The notes beneath the pieces were generated by a model. The model was not told the origin of the DNA. It saw only the letters and a list, made by a program, of their open reading frames with translations, and made no database searches. The position numbers and the translations under genes were made by a program. Below are positions 1 to 6,843 of a DNA stretch of 11,446 nucleotides, piece after piece (the stretch's first letter is position 1; each line of letters begins with the position of its first letter). This stretch comes from Clostridiales bacterium (GTDB taxonomy: Bacteria; Bacillota; Clostridia; Lachnospirales; Lachnospiraceae), in contig JAJQBV010000032.1 in the NCBI GenBank assembly GCA_021203115.1, positions 1-11,446 of the forward strand, given 5' to 3'.

Positions 1-1
1 G

Positions 2-388
2 CACCTGGACCGTCCGCTTGTCTCCTATGCCATTGAGGTCTCCCTGCAGGACGCCGGGACATTAAAGTGCAAGCGGGTGAGTGACGCCGGATACGACTAC
101 TATTCCGTTCCGACCGGCTGTGTCATCACGATCAATAAGACCGCCTATGACCTGCGCTATCCGAATTTTAAGACCAAGCGTTTTGCACGGAGCGCCGAGA
201 TCGGAGAGCTGACAAGCGAACAGGTTGTCGTTGATCCCTCGGAGCGGGGGCTGAACGGTTCTCCCACAAGAGTACTGAAGACCTATACACCCCATCATGA
301 GAAGAACGGCATGAAGATCGAAAATCTTGACGGCAAAGCCGCAGCGGAAAAACTGACCGGACTGTTGTCTGATGCCGGGCTGCTGTAG
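2..388 (+). CDS. etfB: Electron transfer flavoprotein beta subunit (EtfB), C-terminal part
   Basis: The frame is open from the window edge, so the true start lies upstream; 128 residues remain of a protein usually about 260 long. EtfB pairs with EtfA in the cytoplasm to carry electrons between an acyl-CoA dehydrogenase and other redox partners. The visible part reads like the EtfB C-terminal half: a segment resembling the LPxxxTV region (SVPTGCVITINKTAYDLRYP) and a late PxR element (NGSPTRVLKTYTP) before a short lysine-rich tail. The N-terminal half, which would show whether an NAD/beta-FAD site of the electron-bifurcating type is present, is missing. It ends with TAG, and etfA starts 18 bases later behind an AGGAGGTG ribosome site, so the two are co-transcribed. 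Family assignment rests on this fragment plus the neighbour and is firm; the bifurcating or non-bifurcating type cannot be decided here. Confidence 0.88.
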   Translation, partial: HLDRPLVSYAIEVSLQDAGTLKCKRVSDAGYDYYSVPTGCVITINKTAYDLRYPNFKTKRFARSAEIGELTSEQVVVDPSERGLNGSPTRVLKTYTPHHEKNGMKIENLDGKAAAEKLTGLLSDAGLL

Positions 389-406
389 AACAGGAGGTGT
401 GATTCA

Positions 407-1399
407 ATGGAAAACAAAAATATCTGGGTTTATATAGAGACAGAAAACGGAATCGCCAAAAATGTCGGCTACGAGCTGCTTGCCCCCGGCCGGATGATGG
501 CGGATAAGCTGAGTTCTCAACTGGTCGCCGTGATCCTCGGCAAAAATGTGGATGCGGTTGCAAAGGACGCGATTGCATACGGTGCGGATCAGGCGATCAT
601 GGTAGAAGGCGACGAATATGATGTCTACAACACGGACGTTCAGTCTTACGCAGTAGAAACACTGATCCGGAAATACACTCCGTTCATCGTTCTTTACGGC
701 GCAACCAACAACGGACGCGACGTGGCTCCGCGTGTGGCGTGCGCCGCACACACCGGACTCACCGCAGACTGCACCGGACTGGACATCGACGAGAACGGCC
801 TGCTTGCCTCCACGCGCCCCGCGTTCGGCGGCAACCTGATGGCCACCATTTCCTGCCCGGATCACCGGCCGCAGATGTCCACGGTTCGCCCCGGCGTTTT
901 CAAAAAACCGGAGGCAGACAGCAGCCGTACCGGAGAGATCATCCGCGAGGATATCCATATTGACCCGGCTGCAATCCGTGTTCACCTGTTGGAGCGGGTC
1001 AAAGAAGTAGCGGAAGCCGTACATTTTGAGGAGGCAGAGATCATTGTCTCCGGCGGAAGAGGACTCGGAAACCCCGACAACTTCGCGCTGATCCGCGATC
1101 TGGCGGATGCCATGGGCGGTGTGGTTGGCGCTTCCCGCGCTGCGGTGGACGCCGGCTGGATCCCGCACGCACATCAGGTGGGACAGACCGGAAAGACCGT
1201 TGCCCCGAAGATTTACGTTGCCGTAGGCATTTCCGGTGCTATCCAGCATCTGGCCGGTATGAGCGGATCGGATACGATCGTCGCGATCAACCGGGATCCG
1301 GAGGCTCCCATCTTCTCCGTTGCCGACTACGGCATTGTGGGAGATTTGTTTGAGGTCGTGCCCGCGCTGGTATCCGCGATCAAGGCAAAAAAGGGGTAG
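407..1399 (+). CDS. etfA: Electron transfer flavoprotein alpha subunit (EtfA)
   Basis: A complete 330-residue EtfA, the usual family length. It forms a soluble FAD-containing heterodimer with EtfB and passes electrons to or from an acyl-CoA dehydrogenase. Seen in the sequence: an N-terminal nucleotide-binding-like domain (about 1-200) with the conserved [12 protein letters not shown] (98-109) and [12 protein letters not shown] (137-148) stretches, and a C-terminal FAD domain with the signature [12 protein letters not shown] (240-251), then [11 protein letters not shown] (257-267) and [13 protein letters not shown] (273-285). The ATG is preceded by AGGAGGTG at 392-399. The C-terminal [14 protein letters not shown] is typical. 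In Clostridia such genes usually follow a butyryl-CoA dehydrogenase gene, which would lie upstream of this window (inference). A new promoter begins only 23 bases after the stop and I see no terminator between them, so some read-through into the fatty-acid operon is possible. Confidence 0.95.
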   Translation: MENKNIWVYIETENGIAKNVGYELLAPGRMMADKLSSQLVAVILGKNVDAVAKDAIAYGADQAIMVEGDEYDVYNTDVQSYAVETLIRKYTPFIVLYGATNNGRDVAPRVACAAHTGLTADCTGLDIDENGLLASTRPAFGGNLMATISCPDHRPQMSTVRPGVFKKPEADSSRTGEIIREDIHIDPAAIRVHLLERVKEVAEAVHFEEAEIIVSGGRGLGNPDNFALIRDLADAMGGVVGASRAAVDAGWIPHAHQVGQTGKTVAPKIYVAVGISGAIQHLAGMSGSDTIVAINRDPEAPIFSVADYGIVGDLFEVVPALVSAIKAKKG

Positions 1400-1421
1400 A
1401 TAAAATTCTTCAAACTTGCTA

Positions 1422-1450
1422 TTGACGGGATATAGGAAATCCATTATACT
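1422..1450 (+). promoter_or_regulatory. Promoter of the fatty-acid synthesis operon (acpP)
   Basis: A near-consensus housekeeping-sigma promoter: -35 TTGACG at 1422-1427, a 17-bp spacer, and -10 TATACT at 1445-1450. The expected start is near 1457, giving a leader of about 90 bases before the acpP ATG at 1548. It separates the etf genes from the fab genes and is the only clear promoter ahead of acpP-fabD-fabG. The overlap of its -10 with the palindrome at 1446-1466 implies repression by a bound protein. Confidence 0.85.
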
Positions 1451-1466
1451 TTGACTATCAAAGTAT
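1446..1466. promoter_or_regulatory. FabT-like operator palindrome on the acpP promoter
   Basis: A perfect inverted repeat with 9-bp arms, ATACTTTGA and TCAAAGTAT, around a CTA centre. It covers most of the -10 hexamer and the expected transcription start. The TTTGAxTATCAAA core matches the known FabT operator type of Firmicutes (MarR-family repressor of fatty-acid synthesis, helped by acyl-ACP). The position is right for a repressor that blocks RNA polymerase. No fabT gene lies in the window, so the regulator must be encoded elsewhere. Assignment to FabT is by motif and context. Confidence 0.8.
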
Positions 1467-1471
1467 TTTGT

Positions 1472-1516
1472 GTTTGCCCGGGATGTACTGATATCAGCGG
1501 TGCTTCCGGAGCAAAT
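1472..1516 (+). other. Hairpin in the acpP leader
   Basis: In the untranslated leader, TTTGC plus CCGG (1473-1481) can pair with CCGG and GCAAA (1506-1515), with one bulged A at 1510 and a possible outer G-U pair. The 24-base loop contains the palindrome CTGATATCAG. There is no T-run after it, so it is not a terminator. It could stabilise the mRNA or be incidental. Confidence 0.35.
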
Positions 1517-1547
1517 CAAAAAATATATCATAATGAGGAGATACATC

Positions 1548-1781
1548 ATGTTAGAAAAAATGAAAGAAATGATTGCGGATCAGTTGTCCATCGAGGAGGA
1601 CAAAATTACTCCCGAGGCTCGTTTTAAAGAGGATCTGGATGCGGATTCCCTTGACCTGTTCGAGCTGGTCATGGCTCTTGAGGAGGAGTATGATATCGAG
1701 ATCCCTACCGATGAGCTGGAGACCCTCACAACGGTTGGTTCCATCATCGATTACTTAAAGGCACGCGGCGTAGAGGAATAA
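1548..1781 (+). CDS. acpP: Acyl carrier protein
   Basis: A 77-residue acidic acyl carrier protein, the normal length. The phosphopantetheine arm that carries the growing chain attaches to Ser34 in the DADSLD motif (31-36), the standard site at the start of helix II. The flanking helix (LFELVMALEEEYDIEIP, 37-53) is the recognition helix used by FabD, FabF, FabG and FabZ. The ATG at 1548 was chosen because GAGGAG lies about 8 bases upstream and the protein then begins MLEKMKEMIADQL, as in the family; an upstream ATG at 1533 and a longer open frame from 1470 lack conservation and would overlap the ribosome site. It is the first gene after the FabT-type promoter. fabD follows after 13 bases. Confidence 0.96.
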   Translation: MLEKMKEMIADQLSIEEDKITPEARFKEDLDADSLDLFELVMALEEEYDIEIPTDELETLTTVGSIIDYLKARGVEE

Positions 1782-1794
1782 GATCCGGAATATT

Positions 1795-2724
1795 ATGAAG
1801 AAAACAGCATTTGTTTTTCCCGGCCAGGGTTCACAGTATATCGGCATGGGAAAGGATTTTTATGAGAATTTTTCCTGCTCAAAAGCAGTGATCGACCTCG
1901 CCGCGAACGTAAGCGGTATGGATATCAAATCCCTTCTTTTTGAGGAAAATGATCAGATCAATATCACAAAATACACGCAGATCGCGATGCTCTCTGACGA
2001 GCTTGCGATCCTGCGTGCTGTTGAGGAGAGAGGATTTCACTCGGACATCAACGCCGGTTTAAGCCTCGGCGAGTATGCTGCGCTGGTTGCCTCCGGAGTC
2101 ATGACTGAGGAGGACGCGTTCCGTGTCATTGTCAAGCGCGGAGCGTATATGCAGGAGGCTGTTCCCACCGGCGGCGCGATGACTGCCGTCATGGGACTGG
2201 ACAATGCCGTGATCGAGCGCATCTGCGCTGAGACGGAGGGCATTGTATCGGTGGCCAACTACAACTGTCCGGGACAGACGGTCATCACCGGCGAGGAGGA
2301 TGCAGTTAACCGGGCTGCCGCATCCCTGAAGGAAGCGGGCGCAAGACGCTGTATGCCGCTGAATGTCAGCGGACCTTTCCACTCCGAGATGCTGAAGGAG
2401 GCCGGAGAGAAGCTGGCCGCAGAGCTGGAAAATATCGAGATTCATGATATCGCCACGCCATATATCACCAATGTTACCGCGGATTATGTCACGGACAAGA
2501 CACAGGTAAAGGATCTGTTAAAACGGCAGATTTCTTCCTCCGTGCGGTGGCAGCAGAGCGTTGAACGCATGATCGCGGATGGTGTGGAGATTTTCATCGA
2601 GATCGGACCGAAGAAATCACTGACAGGCTTTTTGAAGAAGATTGACAAATCTCTTCCCACCTACCATGTGGACACGGTCGCTGATCTTGATGCTTTGTGC
2701 AATGAGCTTGCGGCGGATGCGTAA
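1795..2724 (+). CDS. fabD: Malonyl-CoA:ACP transacylase
   Basis: A 309-residue FabD that moves malonyl from CoA to AcpP, supplying the extender unit for chain elongation. Seen in the sequence: the N-terminal FPGQGSQ (8-14, with the oxyanion Gln11), the nucleophile Ser90 in GLSLGEY, Arg115 that binds the malonyl carboxylate (VKRGAYMQ), His196 of the catalytic dyad in GPFHSEML, and a late GPKKSL. All key residues are present and the length is usual. There is no strong Shine-Dalgarno site directly before the ATG; the GAGGAA within the last acpP codons is about 15 bases away, so translation is probably coupled to acpP. It sits second in the acpP-fabD-fabG-fabF-fabZ operon. Confidence 0.96.
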   Translation: MKKTAFVFPGQGSQYIGMGKDFYENFSCSKAVIDLAANVSGMDIKSLLFEENDQINITKYTQIAMLSDELAILRAVEERGFHSDINAGLSLGEYAALVASGVMTEEDAFRVIVKRGAYMQEAVPTGGAMTAVMGLDNAVIERICAETEGIVSVANYNCPGQTVITGEEDAVNRAAASLKEAGARRCMPLNVSGPFHSEMLKEAGEKLAAELENIEIHDIATPYITNVTADYVTDKTQVKDLLKRQISSSVRWQQSVERMIADGVEIFIEIGPKKSLTGFLKKIDKSLPTYHVDTVADLDALCNELAADA

Positions 2725-2771
2725 GGTCCGGCCGCAAAACGCGGAATGACGCGACAAAAGCAGGAGGTATC

Positions 2772-3521
2772 ATGGGAAATTTATTAGAAAATAAGATTGC
2801 GCTTGTAACCGGTGCCAGTACAGGCATCGGAAGAAAGATTGCCATCACCCTCGCAGGAGAGGGCGCCTATGTTGTTGTCAACTATATCGGGCCGAAGGAA
2901 GCGGCGGATGAGGTAATCGCAACGATTGAGGCGGAAGGCGGTCATGCAGAGGCTTACGAGTGCTGGGTAAACGATTTCACGGCAGTCGGCGAGATGATTC
3001 AGGCTCTTGTGAAAAAGCTCGGTCGGATTGACATTCTTGTCAACAATGCCGGCATCACCAGAGACGATTTGCTGATGAAGATGACAGAGCAGGCATTTGA
3101 CGCGGTGATTGACACCAACTTAAAAGGCAGCTTTAACACCATGCGCCATATTGCGCGGCCCATGTTAAAGCAGAAGGGCGGCTCCATCATCAATATTTCA
3201 TCGGTTTCCGGAATCATCGGGAATCCGGGTCAGATGAATTACTGCGCTTCCAAGGCAGGAATCATCGGCATGACAAAGTCCATGGCCCGCGAGCTTGCCA
3301 GCCGGAACATCCGTGTCAATGCGGTGGCGCCCGGATTCGTCGACACCGATATGACAAAAGCGATGACGGACACGGCAAAGGAAGCCGGTGTGGCACAGAT
3401 TCCGCTGGGACGGATGGGACAGCCGCAGGATATCGCGAACGCGGTGGCGTTCCTTGCATCCGATAAGGCATCCTACATAACAGGCCATGTGCTCTGCGTA
3501 GACGGCGGAATGGCCATGTGA
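2772..3521 (+). CDS. fabG: 3-oxoacyl-ACP reductase
   Basis: A 249-residue short-chain dehydrogenase of FabG type, reducing 3-ketoacyl-ACP to 3-hydroxyacyl-ACP with NADPH. Seen: the Rossmann TGASTGIG (13-20), NNAG (91-94), catalytic Asn116, Ser144, Tyr157 and Lys161 with the usual Y-x3-K spacing, and the C-terminal ITGHVLCVDGGMAM that closes the tetramer. The start has AGGAGG a few bases upstream and gives the standard N-terminus. The gene follows fabD after 47 bases. Downstream, the gap to fabF is unusually long and structured. The context, among acpP, fabD, fabF and fabZ, makes the fatty-acid role clear despite the large size of the short-chain dehydrogenase superfamily. Confidence 0.95.
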   Translation: MGNLLENKIALVTGASTGIGRKIAITLAGEGAYVVVNYIGPKEAADEVIATIEAEGGHAEAYECWVNDFTAVGEMIQALVKKLGRIDILVNNAGITRDDLLMKMTEQAFDAVIDTNLKGSFNTMRHIARPMLKQKGGSIINISSVSGIIGNPGQMNYCASKAGIIGMTKSMARELASRNIRVNAVAPGFVDTDMTKAMTDTAKEAGVAQIPLGRMGQPQDIANAVAFLASDKASYITGHVLCVDGGMAM

Positions 3522-3523
3522 CG

Positions 3524-3685
3524 AAAAAAGTCTCGACCTATGGTCAGGAAGACGGGCATGCTCGCATGCTCGGATTTCTGACAATTGGGAGAGCAAAACG
3601 ACATGAGCAAGTAGCGCGATTAGCGCGGATTGCGAATGTAGTTTGCGATTGCGAGAGCGCATCGCGCGGAGCAATCGACTTTTTT
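3524..3685 (+). other. Structured intergenic element between fabG and fabF
   Basis: The fabG-fabF gap holds an element bounded by an inverted repeat, AAAAAAGTC (3524-3532) and GACTTTTTT (3677-3685). Inside is a long imperfect hairpin at 3531-3592: TCTC with GAGA, CC with GG, GTCAGGAA (3543-3550) with TTTCTGAC (3575-3582), and a tip CGGGCATG (3553-3560) with CATGCTCG (3565-3572) around a CTCG loop. A second hairpin follows at 3646-3677. GCGCGAT (3614-3620) can alternatively pair with ATCGCGC (3661-3667). Each of these arms is read directly from the sequence. Function is not known: it could be a regulatory leader for fabF, a processing site, or a copy of a dispersed palindromic repeat. I do not recognise a named RNA family. 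Confidence 0.6.
3646..3685 (+). terminator. Terminator-like hairpin upstream of fabF
   Basis: CGATTGC (3646-3652) pairs with GCAATCG (3671-3677). An inner GCGC/GCGC stem sits around an ATC loop, separated from the outer stem by a 4x3 internal loop. AC and then six T residues follow. This is the shape of an intrinsic terminator placed inside the operon. The upstream A-run at 3524-3529 could pair with the T-run, and GCGCGAT at 3614-3620 competes for the inner stem, so termination may be partial or conditional (inference). Confidence 0.5.
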
Positions 3686-3730
3686 AATATAGTTATAGTT
3701 AAAAATTACAATCAAAACCAGGAGGAATAT

Positions 3731-4966
3731 ATGAGACGTGTTGTTGTGACCGGCATGGGTGCAATCACCCCCATCGGTCTGAATGCAGACGAATACTGGA
3801 ACGGTTTAAAGGAGGGAAAGCTCGGTTTTAACGAGATAACTGCCTTTGACACAACAGATTATAAGGTGAAGGTTGCCGCAGAGGTAAAAGGCTTTTCCGC
3901 AACTGATTACATGGATCGCAAAGCAGCGAAGCGTATGGAGGCATTTGCACAGTACGCTGTCGTTGCGACTCAGGAAGCGTTTGCACAGTCCGGTATCGAT
4001 ATGGAAAAAGAAGACCCTTATCGTGTGGGATGTTGTGTCGGTTCCGGCGTGGGTTCCCTCCAGTCGATTGAGCGCGAGTACAAGAAGCTGCTGGACAAAG
4101 GACCTTCCAGAGTCAATCTGCTGCTGGTGCCCCAGATGATCACAAATATGGCGGCCGGAAACATCACGATTCAGTTCGGCATCAAGGGAAAGAGCATCAA
4201 CATCGCAACCGCCTGTGCGACCGGAACACATAATATCGGCGAGGCGTTCCGCAGCATTCAGAACGGAGATTGTGATGTGATGGTGGCCGGCGGGACAGAG
4301 GACGCGATCACACCGATCAGCGTGGCGGGCTTCACCTCCCTGACCGCTTTATCCACATCAAACAATCCGAACCGCTGCTCCATTCCCTTTGATAAGGACC
4401 GTGACGGTTTTGTCATCGGTGCGGGCGCGGGGATTGTGATTCTGGAAGAGCTGGAGCATGCGAAGACGCGCGGGGCGAAGATTCTCGCGGAGGTTGTCGG
4501 TTACGGCGCGACCAGCGACGCTTACCACATCACTTCCCCGGCGGAGGACGGCGCAGGCGCGACGCACGCAATGCTTTTTGCTATGCAGGATGCCGGAGTA
4601 AAGCCGGAGCAGGTCTCCTATATCAACGCACACGGCACAAGCACGCACCACAATGATCTGTTCGAGACACGGGCGATCAAGACCGCGTTCGGTGACCATG
4701 CATATAACCTGAAGATCAATTCGACAAAGTCCATGATCGGACATTTGCTCGGCGGCGCGGGCGCTGTGGAGTTTGTCGCCATGGTGCTTCAGATGCAGCA
4801 CGGCTATATCCACCAGACTGTCGGGCTGGAGCAACCGGACGAAGAGCTGGATCTGGATTATGTACAGGGACACGGAGTGGAAATGGATTTTGAATATGCC
4901 ATGTCCAACTCTCTGGCATTCGGCGGACACAACGCCAGCATCCTGATTAAAAAATACAGCGACTGA
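3731..4966 (+). CDS. fabF: 3-oxoacyl-ACP synthase II (KAS II)
   Basis: A 411-residue condensing enzyme, the normal FabF length. It joins malonyl-ACP to acyl-ACP with loss of CO2, elongating the chain by two carbons. Seen: the thiolase-fold start RRVVVTGMGAITPIG, the nucleophile Cys162 in ATACATGTHNIG, the His301 of HGTST, Lys333 in NSTKSMIGH with His338, and the GFG-like gate near the end (LAFGGHNAS). The sequence after HGTST is THHND where family members usually read TPxND, a small local oddity. The start at 3731 has AGGAGG five bases upstream. The frame happens to stay open back to the end of fabG, but that stretch encodes nothing family-like, so the longer form is rejected. fabZ follows after 25 bases. 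Confidence 0.96.
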   Translation: MRRVVVTGMGAITPIGLNADEYWNGLKEGKLGFNEITAFDTTDYKVKVAAEVKGFSATDYMDRKAAKRMEAFAQYAVVATQEAFAQSGIDMEKEDPYRVGCCVGSGVGSLQSIEREYKKLLDKGPSRVNLLLVPQMITNMAAGNITIQFGIKGKSINIATACATGTHNIGEAFRSIQNGDCDVMVAGGTEDAITPISVAGFTSLTALSTSNNPNRCSIPFDKDRDGFVIGAGAGIVILEELEHAKTRGAKILAEVVGYGATSDAYHITSPAEDGAGATHAMLFAMQDAGVKPEQVSYINAHGTSTHHNDLFETRAIKTAFGDHAYNLKINSTKSMIGHLLGGAGAVEFVAMVLQMQHGYIHQTVGLEQPDEELDLDYVQGHGVEMDFEYAMSNSLAFGGHNASILIKKYSD

Positions 4967-4991
4967 AAATTCATTACACGAGGGAATTGAT

Positions 4992-5420
4992 ATGTCAGTA
5001 TTAACAACCAAAGAAATTATGGAGATTATTCCGCACCGCCAGCCGATGCTTCTGATCGACACGATCGAGGAGCTGGAGCCGGGCGTCCGTGCAGTCGGGA
5101 AAAAATGTGTATCCTACAATGAGCCTTACTTTGCCGGTCACTTCCCGGCGGAGCCGGTGATGCCGGGTGCCCTGATTGTGGAAGCACTCGCGCAGGTCGG
5201 CGCTGTGGCGATTCTCGGATGTGAGGAGTTTAAAGGAAAGACCGCCTATTTTGGCGCCATTAACTCCGCAAAGTTCAAGAAAAAGGTTCTCCCGGGCGAT
5301 GTCCTGATCCTTGAGACCGAGATAATCAAGCAGAAGGGACCCATCGGGATTGCCAAGGCAAAGGCTACGGTAGACGGAAAGGTTGCGGTTGTTGCAGAGC
5401 TTACCTTTGCGATCGGATAA
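4992..5420 (+). CDS. fabZ: 3-hydroxyacyl-ACP dehydratase
   Basis: A 142-residue hot-dog-fold dehydratase that converts 3-hydroxyacyl-ACP to trans-2-enoyl-ACP. Seen: the opening EIIPHRQPMLLID (11-23), the catalytic His50 in GHFPAEPVMPG, and the partner Glu64 in LIVEALAQ. Length is usual for FabZ and shorter than FabA. It is the last gene of the operon; a strong terminator begins 18 bases after the stop. Its product would go to an enoyl-ACP reductase, which is not encoded here. It could also isomerise the double bond as in organisms that lack FabA, but the sequence alone cannot show this. Confidence 0.95.
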   Translation: MSVLTTKEIMEIIPHRQPMLLIDTIEELEPGVRAVGKKCVSYNEPYFAGHFPAEPVMPGALIVEALAQVGAVAILGCEEFKGKTAYFGAINSAKFKKKVLPGDVLILETEIIKQKGPIGIAKAKATVDGKVAVVAELTFAIG

Positions 5421-5438
5421 TGCGAAATATTTTTACAG

Positions 5439-5470
5439 GGGCATTGCGAGCGGCAATGCCCTTATTTTTT
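5439..5470 (+). terminator. Intrinsic terminator of the fab operon
   Basis: A perfect 9-bp stem, GGGCATTGC (5439-5447) with GCAATGCCC (5453-5461), has a five-base loop and is followed by TTATTTTTT. It lies 18 bases past the fabZ stop. This sets the end of the acpP-fabZ transcript. Confidence 0.9.
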
Positions 5471-5472
5471 GC

Positions 5473-5501
5473 TTGTTTATCTGCTGAAAACAGAGTATGA
5501 T
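5473..5501 (+). promoter_or_regulatory. Candidate promoter of the TraX-family gene
   Basis: TTGTTT (5473-5478) and TATGAT (5496-5501) are 17 bp apart. The -10 matches the consensus at five of six positions but the -35 only at three. It starts just past the fab terminator and about 30 bases before the next ATG, a fitting place for a new transcript. Confidence 0.4.
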
Positions 5502-5531
5502 GAAAAAGGATCGTGGTGTGAGGAGAGGATC

Positions 5532-6281
5532 ATGGAGTCATACGATTACAAAACGATAAAACCGGTCGCATGCTTAAACGGCTTTCTGTTAAAAATGATT
5601 GCGGTATCAAGCATGCTGATCGACCACATCGGAGCTGTCCTGTCTCCGTATCAGATGGGGTTCCGCTATATCGGCCGCATCGCCTTTCCGATCTATGTCT
5701 TTCTGATTGTGGAGGGTTTTTACCACACGCACGATATCCGCAAATATGAGCTGAGGCTCCTTCTTTTTGCCGCGATTTCGGAAATTCCGTTTGATCTGGC
5801 GTTTAACGGAAGCGTTTTGGAATTCACATCACAGAATGTATTTTTTACGCTTTTTCTCGGACTGTTGATGCTGGATCTCATCCGGCGGGCAGAGCAGAGC
5901 ATACAGAGTACGGGAATGCGCATCGTTCTTGAGATCGTGATTCTGTTCGCCTTCATTATGATTGCGAATTTTCTACAGACGGACTACAGCGGCGGCGGCG
6001 TTCTCCTGATATTCTGGTTTTACTGCTTCCGCAACAGACCGGTTTTCAAGTATGTCGGCCTCGCCCTCATTGCATGTGTTTTCTTCGGGCTCATTGAATG
6101 CTGGTGCCTGATTGCGGTGATTCCGATGCTGCTGTATAACGGAGAGCGCGGATTTCGCAGAACAGGCGGCCTGTACAGCGGCCGGTCGCGGGGGGCGGCC
6201 GCCACTCTGGTCAAATATCTATTTTACCTGTTTTATCCTGTGCATTTGCTGATTCTGCATGGCATTGATGTTTTACAATAA
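5532..6281 (+). CDS. TraX-family polytopic membrane protein
   Basis: A 249-residue very hydrophobic protein with about eight or nine membrane segments (roughly 17-39, 45-63, 75-92, 102-117, 129-148, 154-166, 173-190, 192-203, 225-245). It carries the features of the TraX family: MLIDHIG (28-34), the RIAFPIYVFLIVEGFYHT block (49-66), AAISEIPFDLAF (80-91), SQNVFFTLFLGL (100-111) and a C-terminal YPVHLLIL (235-242). The founding member, F-plasmid TraX, N-acetylates pilin; chromosomal homologues in Firmicutes are common, are not tied to conjugation, and have no settled role, probably acyl or acetyl transfer at the membrane. No conjugation genes are nearby. The ATG at 5532 is preceded by a purine-rich GGAGAGGAT; an open frame reaching back to 5469 runs into the terminator and is rejected. 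A DUF5662 gene follows after 22 bases. Confidence 0.82.
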   Translation: MESYDYKTIKPVACLNGFLLKMIAVSSMLIDHIGAVLSPYQMGFRYIGRIAFPIYVFLIVEGFYHTHDIRKYELRLLLFAAISEIPFDLAFNGSVLEFTSQNVFFTLFLGLLMLDLIRRAEQSIQSTGMRIVLEIVILFAFIMIANFLQTDYSGGGVLLIFWFYCFRNRPVFKYVGLALIACVFFGLIECWCLIAVIPMLLYNGERGFRRTGGLYSGRSRGAAATLVKYLFYLFYPVHLLILHGIDVLQ

Positions 6282-6303
6282 CGCATGAAATCGGAGGAAT
6301 ATT

Positions 6304-6843
6304 TTGAATTTCTGGGGACATCTGCGAACGATCAATCATCATAAATGGCTTGTCATGAAAGCATGCTTCCGCGTGGGACTGTACAGGCAGGGACTTTTGC
6401 ATGACCTTTCCAAATATTCTCCCGCGGAGTTCTGGGTCGGCGTGAAATACTACCGGGGAAATATGAGCCCGAATAATATCGAGCGCAAAGAAAAGGGATA
6501 CACCTCTGCCTGGCTGCATCACAAAGGCCGGAACAAGCATCACCTTGAATACTGGATTGATTACGGGTCAAAGGACAGCGAATTCCCGCTGGAGGGGATG
6601 CGCATGCCTGACAAATATGTGGTGGAGATGTTCATTGACCGCATGTCTGCCTCAAAGAATTACCAGAAAGAGGCCTACACAGACCGGAGTGCTCTGGATT
6701 ACTACATGAAGGGGAAGGCGCGTCATGTGCTTCACCCGGAGGTGAAGGAGCTGTTAGAGCGGCTGCTTACCATGCTGGCGGAGGAGGGTGAGGCTGCCAC
6801 CTTCGCCTACATCCGGCGCGAGGTTCTCGGGAAAAAGAAATAA
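6304..6843 (+). CDS. DUF5662 family protein
   Basis: A 179-residue soluble protein of a conserved Firmicute family without a known function. It is rich in histidines in fixed places: NHHKW (11-15), GLLHDLSKYSPAEF (30-43) and LHHKGRNKHHLEYW (71-84). The HD pair with distant His residues is reminiscent of metal-binding HD-type hydrolases, but this is a resemblance only. No signal peptide or membrane segment is seen. The start is TTG at 6304: GGAGG at 6293-6297 is six bases away and the residues right after it (NFWGHLRTINHHKW) belong to the family, whereas the first ATG at 6355 would cut them off. It follows the TraX-family gene by 22 bases and probably shares its transcript. The next promoter starts directly after the stop. 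Confidence 0.8.
   Translation: MNFWGHLRTINHHKWLVMKACFRVGLYRQGLLHDLSKYSPAEFWVGVKYYRGNMSPNNIERKEKGYTSAWLHHKGRNKHHLEYWIDYGSKDSEFPLEGMRMPDKYVVEMFIDRMSASKNYQKEAYTDRSALDYYMKGKARHVLHPEVKELLERLLTMLAEEGEAATFAYIRREVLGKKK

Noticed and set aside
404..1549. Long open frame on the minus strand opposite etfA (381 codons)
   Set aside because: It mirrors the codon structure of the clearly real etfA, has no family-like motifs, and would have to run through the acpP promoter.
3554..3571. CRISPR-like or tandem repeat array from the double GCATGCTC
   Set aside because: There are only two copies of an 8-base unit, and they form the tip of one hairpin.
3518..3730. N-terminal extension of FabF back to the end of fabG
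   Set aside because: The frame is open by chance through the structured element. The protein would not resemble any FabF N-terminus, and AGGAGG sits directly before the ATG at 3731.
5532..6281. Conjugative or integrative element because of the TraX homologue
   Set aside because: There is no relaxase, coupling protein, integrase or attachment repeat in the window; TraX homologues are common in Firmicute chromosomes.
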